From: HKCCE3408 sp039191215
GTDB taxonomy: Bacteria > Pseudomonadota > Alphaproteobacteria > Rhodobacterales > Rhodobacteraceae
NCBI GenBank assembly: GCA_039191215.1
Contig: JBCCXT010000011.1
Location: forward strand, 15,424-79,423
DNA: 64,000 nt
Direction of reading: 5' to 3'
The stretch's first letter is position 1, and every line of letters begins with the position of its first letter. The position numbers and the translations under genes were made by a program. Of the stretch, positions 31,750 to 39,609 are shown one piece after another. The notes under the pieces were generated by a model. It had not been told where the DNA came from. It made no database searches and saw only the letters and a list, made by a program, of their open reading frames with translations.

Positions 31750-33087
31750 TCAGGCCGGATGGGCCTCTGCGAACAGAACCCGATTTCGTCCATTATGCTT
31801 TGCCCGGTATAGCCCTGCATCGGCGCGCGCCAGCAGCGTATCAACCGCCTCGCCCGGCATGGCCTGCGCAACCCCGATACTAACCGTGACGCCGTGATTT
31901 GGGGCTGCATTGATGCCACCCGCGGCGCGGCGCAGGCCTTCGGCTTTCTCCAGCGCGGCCGCCGGCGTTGCCGCGTCAAGCACAACCAGGAATTCTTCGC
32001 CCCCGATGCGGGCCATGACAGGTGCATCTGGTTGGGCTCGCCGCAATGCGGCCGCCACCGATTTCAGCACATCATCACCCGCGGCATGGCCAAAGCGGTC
32101 ATTGATCGACTTAAAGTGATCGATATCGATCATGCAGGTATAACTTCCGCGCAACTGCGCGAGCCGGTCAAAAGCGTGCCGGCGGTTCATCAGCCCGGTC
32201 AGCGGGTCGGTCATGGCCAGGGCAAGGCCCTCATCCAAAGCGGCGCGCAAACGATCAGCTTGGCGCTTGCGGCGCAACAGCGCCTGAATGCGCACGGCCA
32301 TCGCTTCGCTGTCAGTCGCCACGTCAAGGACAGCACCGGCGCCGAGATCAAAGGCACGGGCGGTAAAAGTGTCATCGCTTTCGGGCGCCACAACCAGTGT
32401 CGCGGCCATCGGACTGCGGCTGCGCGCGCGCAAATCGCTTAGCATGGCAAGGCCGTCCCCATGCCGCCCTAGATCGCCGTCAATGACATAGACGTCATGC
32501 TGTTCTGACCGATCGGATCGGGCCAGGATTGTCCCAGGATCAAGAATTTCGACCCGCGCGGATCTGGTAACCGCGAATGCGGCTTGCCAAGCCAAAGCGC
32601 GTCCGGGCCGCAAGGACACAATGCCAACCGCGCCTTGAGGCTCTGCATCCCAGGCAATCTCGGTGGCCGACATGGACGCGCTTGGCAGCAACCGCACAGC
32701 CAGATCGCGGCGCGCGGTCTGATCACGAAGGGCCGCGCGCAGTCTGGCAAAGAGCGCCGCATCGCTGAGCGGCCGTGCCGCGACATCATCGGCGCCTGCG
32801 CGCAACGGCTCCAAATGCCGGGCATTGATGGCTTTCTCCACCAAACACAGGATCGCGACATCGCGGGTTTCTGGCTGTTTGCGCAGCGCCGCGCAGGCTG
32901 CCGCAAGGTCCGCATCGGGCAGCCCTTCGGAGATCAAGACAAGGTCTGGCGGCTGAGCTTTGGCGGCCTGTTGCGCATCGGCCAGGCTGCGCGCCATCTC
33001 AACATCGTAAAACGCCGCCGAGAGCTTTGCTTTCATAACGATACGGGTCGCCGCCACGGGGTCGACGACCAAGATTAGTCCTGCCAT
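31750..33087 (-). CDS. PleD-like diguanylate cyclase (REC-REC-GGDEF) with degenerate first receiver
   Basis: The 445-residue protein has the PleD order of two receivers and a GGDEF domain. The cyclase signature is GGEEF in MARIGGEEFLVVLD, preceded by DPLTGLMNRR and IDIDHFKSINDRFGH, so it should make cyclic di-GMP. In the first receiver the acidic pair is D9-P10 and the phospho-site is Ser53 (LVLISEGLP) where PleD has Asp53. The second receiver keeps an Asp in VYVIDGDLG. Control by phosphorylation must differ from PleD or be absent. Start ATG 33087 begins the receiver. The divergent DUF3572 gene is 88 bases away. Confidence 0.88.
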   Translation of the reverse strand: MAGLILVVDPVAATRIVMKAKLSAAFYDVEMARSLADAQQAAKAQPPDLVLISEGLPDADLAAACAALRKQPETRDVAILCLVEKAINARHLEPLRAGADDVAARPLSDAALFARLRAALRDQTARRDLAVRLLPSASMSATEIAWDAEPQGAVGIVSLRPGRALAWQAAFAVTRSARVEILDPGTILARSDRSEQHDVYVIDGDLGRHGDGLAMLSDLRARSRSPMAATLVVAPESDDTFTARAFDLGAGAVLDVATDSEAMAVRIQALLRRKRQADRLRAALDEGLALAMTDPLTGLMNRRHAFDRLAQLRGSYTCMIDIDHFKSINDRFGHAAGDDVLKSVAAALRRAQPDAPVMARIGGEEFLVVLDAATPAAALEKAEGLRRAAGGINAAPNHGVTVSIGVAQAMPGEAVDTLLARADAGLYRAKHNGRNRVLFAEAHPA

Positions 33088-33175
33088 GTCAGGGCACCGG
33101 GTTTTGGGTATCGGTTGGTCGGACATTCGGTGTTTATGGTTAAAAAACCCTTGCCCATTGGCGGAGCAGGACGCG

Positions 33176-33454
33176 ATGAGACAGGAATTGGCTGAAAATG
33201 CCGCGATCGAATTGCTTGGCTGGATGGCTGGTCGCGATGATCTGCTGCCGTTATTCTTAGGTGCAACCGGTGCAGGCCTTGATGACCTGCGGATGCGCGC
33301 GGGCGAGCCAGAGTTTCTCGCCAGCCTCGTAGATTTTGTAATGATGGACGACAAATGGCTGCTTGATGCGGCGACGGATATGGGCTGGCCGCCGGAACGG
33401 ATTGCAGAGATTCGCGCAGGCCTTCCCGGCGGGGACCTGCCGCACTGGACCTAA
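33176..33454 (+). CDS. DUF3572 small protein
   Basis: The 92-residue protein (AIELLGWMAGRDDLLPLFLGATGAG, then FLASLVDFVMMDDKWLLDAA) belongs to DUF3572, found in alphaproteobacteria, often beside divK/pleD genes as here. It has no membrane segment. GGAG precedes ATG 33176 by eight bases. Its function is unknown. It diverges from the PleD-like gene. Confidence 0.8.
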   Translation: MRQELAENAAIELLGWMAGRDDLLPLFLGATGAGLDDLRMRAGEPEFLASLVDFVMMDDKWLLDAATDMGWPPERIAEIRAGLPGGDLPHWT

Positions 33455-33537
33455 ATAGCGACACGGCCCTGTCGCAAACCGGCGATGCCCCAGGCCTGCC
33501 ATATGCTCTTGTGGTTGCGCCAACGGGAGAAGACGCA

Positions 33538-35121
33538 ATGGGCTCAGACAGCGCCGCCGAAATGACCGAAAGCACAGAACCGCGCCGTCGCCGCGCGGGC
33601 GGTCGAAAGGGCCACGCCGCACGCGCCGGCAATGCCGCGATCGATCAGACGCCGTGGCGTGTGCCGAAATTGCTCGACCCGCCGATTGAGCCCTTGAGCC
33701 CAGAAGGCGTTGAGGCGATCCACCAGGGCGCCATGCACATCCTTTCGCAGATCGGGATCGTGTTTTTGAACGCCGAGGCGCGGGAGGTGATGGCCAAAGC
33801 CGGCGCCCGGATCATCGATGAGACAGTCTTTTTTGATCCCGAATTTGTCATGGAAATGGTGGCCCTGGCACCGGCTTCCTTCACGCTCACCCCGCGCAAT
33901 CCAGAGCGGCGGCTGACAATCGGCGATGGTCATATTGTTTTTGGAAATGTCTCATCACCGCCCAATGCCTGGGATATGGCACGCGGGAAGCGGCCGGGCG
34001 ATTTCGAGACCTACAAGGAATTCATCAAGCTCACGCAGTACTTCAACTGCATCCACTTCGCAGGTGGCTACCCGGTGGAGCCGATCGACCTGCATGCCAG
34101 CACCCGCCATCTCGATTGCCTTTATGAGAAACTCACGCTCACCGACAAGGTAGCCCATGCCTATTCGCTGGGTCGAGAGCGGGTCGAAGACGTCATGGAG
34201 ATGGTGCGCATTGCAAACGGGCTGAGCCATGAGGAGTTCGATGCAAGCCCGCGTATGTACACAAACATCAACTCGGTATCCCCGCTCCAGCACGACTTTC
34301 CGATGCTTGACGGCATGATGCGGCTGGCACGACGGGGACAGCCCACGGTGGTCACCCCGTTCACTCTGGCCGGCGCGATGAGCCCCGTGACCATGTCCGG
34401 TGCCGTGACCTTGTCGATTGCCGAAGCGCTGGCTGCAATTGTGCTGACCCAGGTTGTCCGGCCAGGATGTCCGACAGCCATCGGCACCTTCACATCAAAT
34501 GTTGATATGAAATCAGGTGCACCGGCATTTGGCACGCCAGAATACATGCGCGCGACGCAGATGACCGGCCAGATGGCGCGCCATTACGGGCTGCCGATGC
34601 GATCATCAGGCGTCTGTGCGTCGAACGTGCCTGATGGCCAAGCAATGTGGGAGACGTCGCAATCGCTCTGGGCGGCGGTCAATTCGGGAACCAACATGGT
34701 TTATCATGCCGCCGGTTGGCTAGAAGGTGGCCTGATTGCAAGCCCGGAGAAATTTGTCATGGATTGTGAGGTGCTTCAGCAAATCCAGCGCTATTTGGAG
34801 CCGAGCATCTGGGAAACCGGCCCGGATGAGATCGCGCTGGAGGCGATTGCCGAAGTTGGGCCGGGTGGGCATTTCTTTGGCTGTCAGCATACGCAAGACC
34901 GTTTCCAAGACGCGTTTTATCAACCATTTTTGTCAGATTGGCGAAATTTCGAGGCCTGGCAACTGGATGGCTCGGTCTGGACCGCTGAAAGAGCACACGG
35001 TAAGTACAAGAAAATATTGAAAGATTTTGAAGCGCCAGCGATGGATAGTGCCATCAAGGAGGAGTTGCAGGATTTCGTCGCCCGGCGCAAAGCAGAGGGT
35101 GGCGCGCCGACAGATTTCTAA
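33538..35121 (+). CDS. MttB-family (trimethylamine methyltransferase-like) protein, non-pyrrolysine
   Basis: The 527-residue protein is of the MttB superfamily, whose members move a methyl group from quaternary or tertiary amines to a corrinoid protein. Family stretches: LSPEGVEAIHQGAMHILSQIGI, VFGNVSSPPNAWD, SPLQHDFPMLDGMM, AGAMSPVTMSGAVTLSIAEALA and the ending GPGGHFFGCQHTQDRF. There is no in-frame amber codon, so no pyrrolysine; such members include glycine betaine methyltransferase MtgB. A basic, Arg-rich N-terminus (about 30 residues) precedes the fold. ATG 33538 has GGGAG upstream; an earlier GTG at 33511 is less likely. No corrinoid protein gene lies nearby. The substrate is unknown; betaine is possible given the carnitine operon. 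Confidence 0.88.
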   Translation: MGSDSAAEMTESTEPRRRRAGGRKGHAARAGNAAIDQTPWRVPKLLDPPIEPLSPEGVEAIHQGAMHILSQIGIVFLNAEAREVMAKAGARIIDETVFFDPEFVMEMVALAPASFTLTPRNPERRLTIGDGHIVFGNVSSPPNAWDMARGKRPGDFETYKEFIKLTQYFNCIHFAGGYPVEPIDLHASTRHLDCLYEKLTLTDKVAHAYSLGRERVEDVMEMVRIANGLSHEEFDASPRMYTNINSVSPLQHDFPMLDGMMRLARRGQPTVVTPFTLAGAMSPVTMSGAVTLSIAEALAAIVLTQVVRPGCPTAIGTFTSNVDMKSGAPAFGTPEYMRATQMTGQMARHYGLPMRSSGVCASNVPDGQAMWETSQSLWAAVNSGTNMVYHAAGWLEGGLIASPEKFVMDCEVLQQIQRYLEPSIWETGPDEIALEAIAEVGPGGHFFGCQHTQDRFQDAFYQPFLSDWRNFEAWQLDGSVWTAERAHGKYKKILKDFEAPAMDSAIKEELQDFVARRKAEGGAPTDF

Positions 35122-35191
35122 GCCCACGGAACGGTTTTTTCACTACAGTTGCGCTACGCCGTAACCGATGCTGCAATTCGGGTAGGCTGAC

Positions 35192-35773
35192 ATGCACGGT
35201 TTGGTGAACAGGGCCTTCCAGGGCTTTCTCGTTGGTGCCTATGGGCGGGACCTGTGGGATTTGGTCCGGCGTGATGCGGGGTTCGATTTCGAAGATTTCG
35301 AGCCGATGCTCACCTATGAACCCGCTCTCACCACACGTCTTGTGAAAGCTGCGGCGAGACGGCTCGAAAAGCCCGGCAAAAGCTTCATGGAAGATGTCGG
35401 CACCTGGATGATCGCCAACCCTGACCAAAGCGCCATTCGTCGCCTAATGCGGTTTGGCGGTGAGGATTACAGGGAATTTCTGTTTTCGCTCGACGAACTG
35501 CCTGACCGTGCCAAAATGGCGGTCCCGCATCTCGAGGTGCCCGAAATCAGCCTTGAGCAGAAGGCGCCAAATCAGGTTGACCTGTTGATTTCATGGCCAA
35601 AGTTCGATCTTTCGGCCGTCGCCTTGGGTGCCTTACGCGCCATGGCCGATGATTACGGCGCGTTGGTGCTTTTGACGATGCAGGCAACCGGGCGGCTATC
35701 GGCCCGTATCGAGGTCGAGCTTTTGGATGTCAGTTTCTCAGAGGGACGCAGCTTTTCCCTCAGCGGGGCATAA
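35192..35773 (+). CDS. H-NOX-like (heme NO-binding fold) protein lacking the heme ligand
   Basis: The 193-residue protein aligns along its length with the H-NOX fold: MHGLVNRAFQGFLVGAYGRDLW at the start and LMRFGGEDYREFLFSLDELPDRAK in the heme-ligand region. There the proximal histidine is replaced by Pro104 (the family has 'LHDH' or 'LHE' where this has LPDR). The heme-propionate motif YxSxR is also lost, read as L132-I-S134-W-P136. So it probably does not bind heme in the normal way. The diguanylate cyclase gene begins five bases after the stop, as for true H-NOX partners. Confidence 0.85.
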   Translation: MHGLVNRAFQGFLVGAYGRDLWDLVRRDAGFDFEDFEPMLTYEPALTTRLVKAAARRLEKPGKSFMEDVGTWMIANPDQSAIRRLMRFGGEDYREFLFSLDELPDRAKMAVPHLEVPEISLEQKAPNQVDLLISWPKFDLSAVALGALRAMADDYGALVLLTMQATGRLSARIEVELLDVSFSEGRSFSLSGA

Positions 35774-35777
35774 GGCC

Positions 35778-36806
35778 ATGAACGAGCAATCAAGAACCCC
35801 AAACCAGCTGTTTTCATTGAGCGGTGCAGCGCTTGATCAGTTGCTGCCCATGCATCTGATTTTTGATGCAACCGGCATGGTGCTTCGCGCCGGGACGACC
35901 TTCACAAAGATCTTTGGTGAAACAGCGCTCATCGGACGCTCGGTATTTGATCTTGTCGCTTTGCGTCGACCCAGCATCGAGCCCAGTATCGGCAATCTGC
36001 TGGCACTTGAAGGCCAGCGCCTGAACCTCAACCTCACGACACGGCAAAACCTCACCCTGCGCGGCCAGTGCATCGCACTTCCCCAAGGTGCAGGCGGCAT
36101 CCTTAACATCTCGCTCGGCCTGTCATTTGCCGAGGCCGTCGAGACCTGCGGCCTGACACTGTCGGACTTCTCGCACTGCGACCAGACGGTCGAACTGGTT
36201 TACCTGCGCGAAGCGATCGAAGCGGTATCGCTGGAATCGCGCAGATTGACCGACAGGCTTGTTGCAGCAGAAAAGGCCGCCGAAGCCAGGGCCACGTCGG
36301 ACGCGTTGACCGGCCTGACCAATCGCCGCGGGCTTGAGGCCGAGCTTGACCGCCTGGTTTGGCAGGTCGACCAGCCGTTTGCGCTCATGCAACTTGATCT
36401 GGACCATTTCAAATCGATCAACGACGAATTGGGCCATGCGGTGGGCGACGGTGTCCTGCAACGGGTGGCAAAGGTTTTGCGCGGAGCGGTGCGCAAAAAG
36501 GATGTGGTGGCGCGGATGGGCGGCGACGAATTTGTCGTGGCGGTCCGCGGTACAGACGAACGTTCACTTTTGGACAAGATCGCCAGGCGAATCTTGGACG
36601 GGCTGGCACATCCGGCCGATATCGACGGCCATAAGCTGAGCATCGGGGCCTCCATCGGCATTACAAGATCAAGCCTTTATGCGACGCCTGATATCGAACA
36701 GATGCTGAAAAATGCCGACGAGGCGCTGTATGCATCAAAGCGTGACGGGCGCGGTCGGCATTGCATCTACAAGCCGCCAGGCATGTCCGAACGCATCGGG
36801 CCCTAA
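35778..36806 (+). CDS. Diguanylate cyclase with H-NOX-associated (HNOBA/PAS-like) N-terminus
   Basis: The 342-residue protein starts with an H-NOX-associated PAS-like domain (about residues 15-145, QLLPMHLIFDATGMVLRAG and GRSVFDLVALRRPSIE), as found in partners of H-NOX proteins. A coiled linker (LREAIEAVSLESRRLTDRLVAAEKA) leads to a GGDEF domain with DALTGLTNRRG, LDLDHFKSINDELGH and ARMGGDEFVVAVRG, intact for cyclic di-GMP synthesis. It follows the H-NOX-like gene by four bases. No EAL domain is present. The pair should form one sensor-output unit even though the sensor lacks its heme ligand. Confidence 0.92.
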   Translation: MNEQSRTPNQLFSLSGAALDQLLPMHLIFDATGMVLRAGTTFTKIFGETALIGRSVFDLVALRRPSIEPSIGNLLALEGQRLNLNLTTRQNLTLRGQCIALPQGAGGILNISLGLSFAEAVETCGLTLSDFSHCDQTVELVYLREAIEAVSLESRRLTDRLVAAEKAAEARATSDALTGLTNRRGLEAELDRLVWQVDQPFALMQLDLDHFKSINDELGHAVGDGVLQRVAKVLRGAVRKKDVVARMGGDEFVVAVRGTDERSLLDKIARRILDGLAHPADIDGHKLSIGASIGITRSSLYATPDIEQMLKNADEALYASKRDGRGRHCIYKPPGMSERIGP

Positions 36807-36940
36807 CCGTCCGGTAACTCTCCGTTAAATTTGATCCGGTAGGTCCAATTCGAAGGCCCGGGCACACCCGGCCAAGCGTATCTTCGGCCGGTGGTCCGGC
36901 TGCCCGCAAGGGATTAACCGACCACGAAGGAGTGCCGCTA

Positions 36941-37627
36941 ATGAACCTCTCCCCTTTGGAGGAGTTGGAGCGCCGTACGCTGCCGGCGATGATGCGCCAA
37001 AACCGGAGGCGTTTGCAGATCTTAATCCTTGAGGATGAGGAAGCCGACCGGATGCGCCTGGTGCGGGTCTTGCGCCGCGCCAGCCTCGATGCAGACGTGA
37101 CAGAAGTTGACAGCGTAGATGAGTTCCAGCCCGCGCTAATGCGCCAACGCTTTGACATCGTATTCATCGACTATTGGCTTGGTTTCGAAAACGGCCTCGA
37201 TGCGCTGCAAATTCTGCTGGCTGATCCAACGCAGACGCGCGCGGTCCCCGTGATGCTGAGCCGGGCGACAGAGCCGAATGTGATTGTCGAGGCCATGCGC
37301 GCGGGCTTTGCCGATTACATCGTCAAAGACACGCTCGACATCGACACGGTTCGCGGCTGTATCGCCGCAGCATTTGAGCGGCGCATTCTGTTGGCCGCGA
37401 TGTACGAAGCGCGCGAATTGCGGATGGCGATCCGGCGCCTGGTTGAGCGGTTGGGCCAAGGTCGGATCCCGGGCTTGGCCGAACAAGCCGCAAGTTATGA
37501 GGCGCCGCCTGCACCGGCGGAACCCAACCTGCCTGCGGCGGCATCGCGGCGCCTGTCGACCGGGCTTTTGGCGGATTTGGAGCTCTTGTGGCACTTGCGG
37601 CGGCAGGGGACCGAACCAAACGGATAA
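36941..37627 (+). CDS. Response regulator, receiver plus uncharacterised C-terminus
   Basis: The 228-residue protein has a receiver domain from about residue 27 (LILEDEEADRMRLVRVL with the acidic cluster; phospho-Asp in VFIDYWLGFENG; Lys in YIVKDTLD). The C-terminal 90 residues hold a helical stretch and a Pro/Ala-rich linker without a known output domain. AAGGAG is eight bases ahead of ATG 36941. It follows the cyclase by 134 bases on the same strand, and a role in the same signalling set is possible. The cognate kinase is not in the window near it. Confidence 0.8.
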   Translation: MNLSPLEELERRTLPAMMRQNRRRLQILILEDEEADRMRLVRVLRRASLDADVTEVDSVDEFQPALMRQRFDIVFIDYWLGFENGLDALQILLADPTQTRAVPVMLSRATEPNVIVEAMRAGFADYIVKDTLDIDTVRGCIAAAFERRILLAAMYEARELRMAIRRLVERLGQGRIPGLAEQAASYEAPPAPAEPNLPAAASRRLSTGLLADLELLWHLRRQGTEPNG

Positions 37628-37714
37628 ACATCTGGTCCAGCGCCATCTGCTGGCCCTTACCCGAGCCATGAGCTAGGACGTTGCGAAGCGTATCGGCACC
37701 GCATGGAAGTTTTT

Positions 37715-39421
37715 ATGGCTCGGCACCTCATCACCTCGGCGATCCCGTATATCAACGGGGTTAAGCATCTGGGAAACCTGATCGGTAGCCAATTGCCCGC
37801 CGATCTCTACGCCCGGTATCTGCGGGCCCGGGGTCATGAAGTGCTGTTTCTATGCGCCACTGACGAACATGGAACCCCAGCCGAGATCGCCGCGGCCAAG
37901 GCCGGAAAACCGGTCGCTGACTATTGCGCCGAGATGTGGCGTGTTCAGGCCGATCTCGCCCAGGGCTTTCGATTGAGCTTTGATCATTTCGGGCGCTCCT
38001 CAAGCCCGCAGAACCACGCGCTCACGCAGCATTTCGCCGCTCGGCTCGATGCGGCCGAGCTGATCGAGGAGGTCGCGGAACGGCAGATTTATTCCAATAC
38101 GGATGGTCGGTTTCTGCCCGATCGCTACATCGAAGGCACCTGCCCGAATTGCGGGTATGAGCGCGCGCGTGGCGATCAATGCGAAAACTGCACAAAGCAA
38201 CTTGAACCGACGGACCTGATCGATCCACGTAGTGCAATTTCTGGCTCAACCGATTTGGAAGTGCGCGAAACGACCCATTTGTATTTGCGCCAATCCTTGA
38301 TGCGCGACCAGTTGGACACCTGGATTGACGCGCAGAAGGGTTGGCCCGTTCTGACGACCTCAATTGCCAAAAAGTGGCTGCATGACGGCGACGGCTTGCG
38401 GGATCGTGGCATTACACGCGATCTCGATTGGGGTGTTCCCGTTCAAAAGGGCACCAAGCCCTGGCCGGGCATGGAAGGCAAGGTGTTCTACGTCTGGTTT
38501 GACGCGCCGATTGAATACATCGCGTGCGCGCAGGAATGGGTCGAGGCCGGCAAGGGCACGGATTGGGCGCGCTGGTGGCGGACCGATCAGGGCGCGGCGG
38601 ATGTCCGTTACACACAGTTTATGGGCAAGGATAACGTCCCGTTCCATACGCTGAGCTTTCCCGCCACCATATTGGGATCGGGTGAGCCGTGGAAGCTCGT
38701 CGACTACATAAAGTCGTTCAACTATCTGAACTACGATGGCGGCCAGTTTTCTACAAGCCTCGGTCGTGGCGTTTTCATGGACGATGCATTGGAGATCCTG
38801 CCTGCAGATTACTGGCGCTGGTGGCTTCTGAGCCATGTGCCAGAAAGCTCCGACAGCGAATTTGTTTGGGAGACCTTCCAACAGGATGTGAACAAAGACC
38901 TCGCAGATGTCTTGGGAAATTTCGTCAGCCGCATCACGAAATTCTGCAGCTCGAAATTTGGCACGGTCGTGCCCGAAGGCGGCGAGGCGGGTGCGGCGGA
39001 AAACCAACTTTCGGAGGCGTTGGAGATAAGACTTGCCGCCTACACGGCGGCCATGGATGCGCTTGAAATCCGCCGTGCCGCAAGCGAATTGCGCGCCATA
39101 TGGGCATTGGGCAACGAGTATTTGCAGGCAGCGGCACCGTGGACCGCGTTCAAGGACGACCCGGTGCGCGCAGCCGTGATTACGCGCTACGCACTTAATC
39201 TGATCCCGTTTTACGCGACACTGTCTGCACCATTCATACCCGATGCTGCGGCGCAAATGCACGAAGCCATGGGCACGACAGCGTCCTGGCCAGAGCGCGC
39301 ATCCGTGGCATTTAAGACCTTGACATCGGCGCAAGCATTTAACGTGCCCGACCTGCTCTTTCGCAAGATCTCAGATGAAGAACGGGAAGGTTGGCGAACC
39401 CGTTTCGCGGGCACGCGGTAG
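37715..39421 (+). CDS. metG: Methionyl-tRNA synthetase
   Basis: The 568-residue class I enzyme charges tRNA-Met. The HIGH-like signature is PYINGVKHLGNLIGS, and CATDEHGTPAEIAAA follows. Two zinc-type knuckles are in TCPNCGYERARGDQCENC. The KMSKS loop is of the alphaproteobacterial form, FSTSLGRGVF. WRWWLLSHVPESSDSEF and the anticodon-binding helices follow. ATG 37715 is preferred over ATG 37703 because it directly starts the conserved ARHLITSAIPY. It ends just ahead of a T-tailed terminator and a repeat. Confidence 0.96.
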   Translation: MARHLITSAIPYINGVKHLGNLIGSQLPADLYARYLRARGHEVLFLCATDEHGTPAEIAAAKAGKPVADYCAEMWRVQADLAQGFRLSFDHFGRSSSPQNHALTQHFAARLDAAELIEEVAERQIYSNTDGRFLPDRYIEGTCPNCGYERARGDQCENCTKQLEPTDLIDPRSAISGSTDLEVRETTHLYLRQSLMRDQLDTWIDAQKGWPVLTTSIAKKWLHDGDGLRDRGITRDLDWGVPVQKGTKPWPGMEGKVFYVWFDAPIEYIACAQEWVEAGKGTDWARWWRTDQGAADVRYTQFMGKDNVPFHTLSFPATILGSGEPWKLVDYIKSFNYLNYDGGQFSTSLGRGVFMDDALEILPADYWRWWLLSHVPESSDSEFVWETFQQDVNKDLADVLGNFVSRITKFCSSKFGTVVPEGGEAGAAENQLSEALEIRLAAYTAAMDALEIRRAASELRAIWALGNEYLQAAAPWTAFKDDPVRAAVITRYALNLIPFYATLSAPFIPDAAAQMHEAMGTTASWPERASVAFKTLTSAQAFNVPDLLFRKISDEEREGWRTRFAGTR

Positions 39422-39479
39422 GAGCGGGAAGGCAGCGCCTCAGGCCCCCTTCGGGAGCCCTCGTTGTTGCCTGCGCTTT

Positions 39480-39499
39480 AAGGCCGCTTGGGCCTTTTT
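39480..39499 (+). terminator. Intrinsic terminator of metG
   Basis: AAGGCC-GCTTG-GGCCTT with a run of five T (from 39495) forms a textbook Rho-independent terminator, 59 bases after the metG stop. Confidence 0.8.
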
Positions 39500-39589
39500 G
39501 CGAGGGGTGAACCCCTCGCGCACCCCTTCGCTACCTGTCCCGCGGCAGCGCGATTTGACGAGCGGCTCCCGCAAGGGGGCCTGAGGAGG
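39500..39589 (+). repeat. Dispersed GC-rich intergenic repeat, copy B (after metG)
   Basis: It starts with the perfect hairpin GCGAGGGGT-GA-ACCCCTCGC (39500-39519), has CGCGGCAGCGCG from 39541, and ends with GAGCGGCTCCCGCAAGGGGG and CTGAGG. The order and spacing match copy A after fahA and, in the second half, copy C after topA. It lies between metG and the convergent dehydrogenase gene. Confidence 0.65.
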
Positions 39590-39609
39590 ATCGCATTCCA
39601 GCAAGCCTA

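Noticed and set aside
33538..35121. Pyrrolysine-type MttB
   Set aside because: No in-frame TAG exists within the gene, so it is not a pyrrolysine methyltransferase.
38360..39334. Open frame of 324 codons opposite metG
   Set aside because: It is antisense to methionyl-tRNA synthetase and arises from codon bias at third positions.
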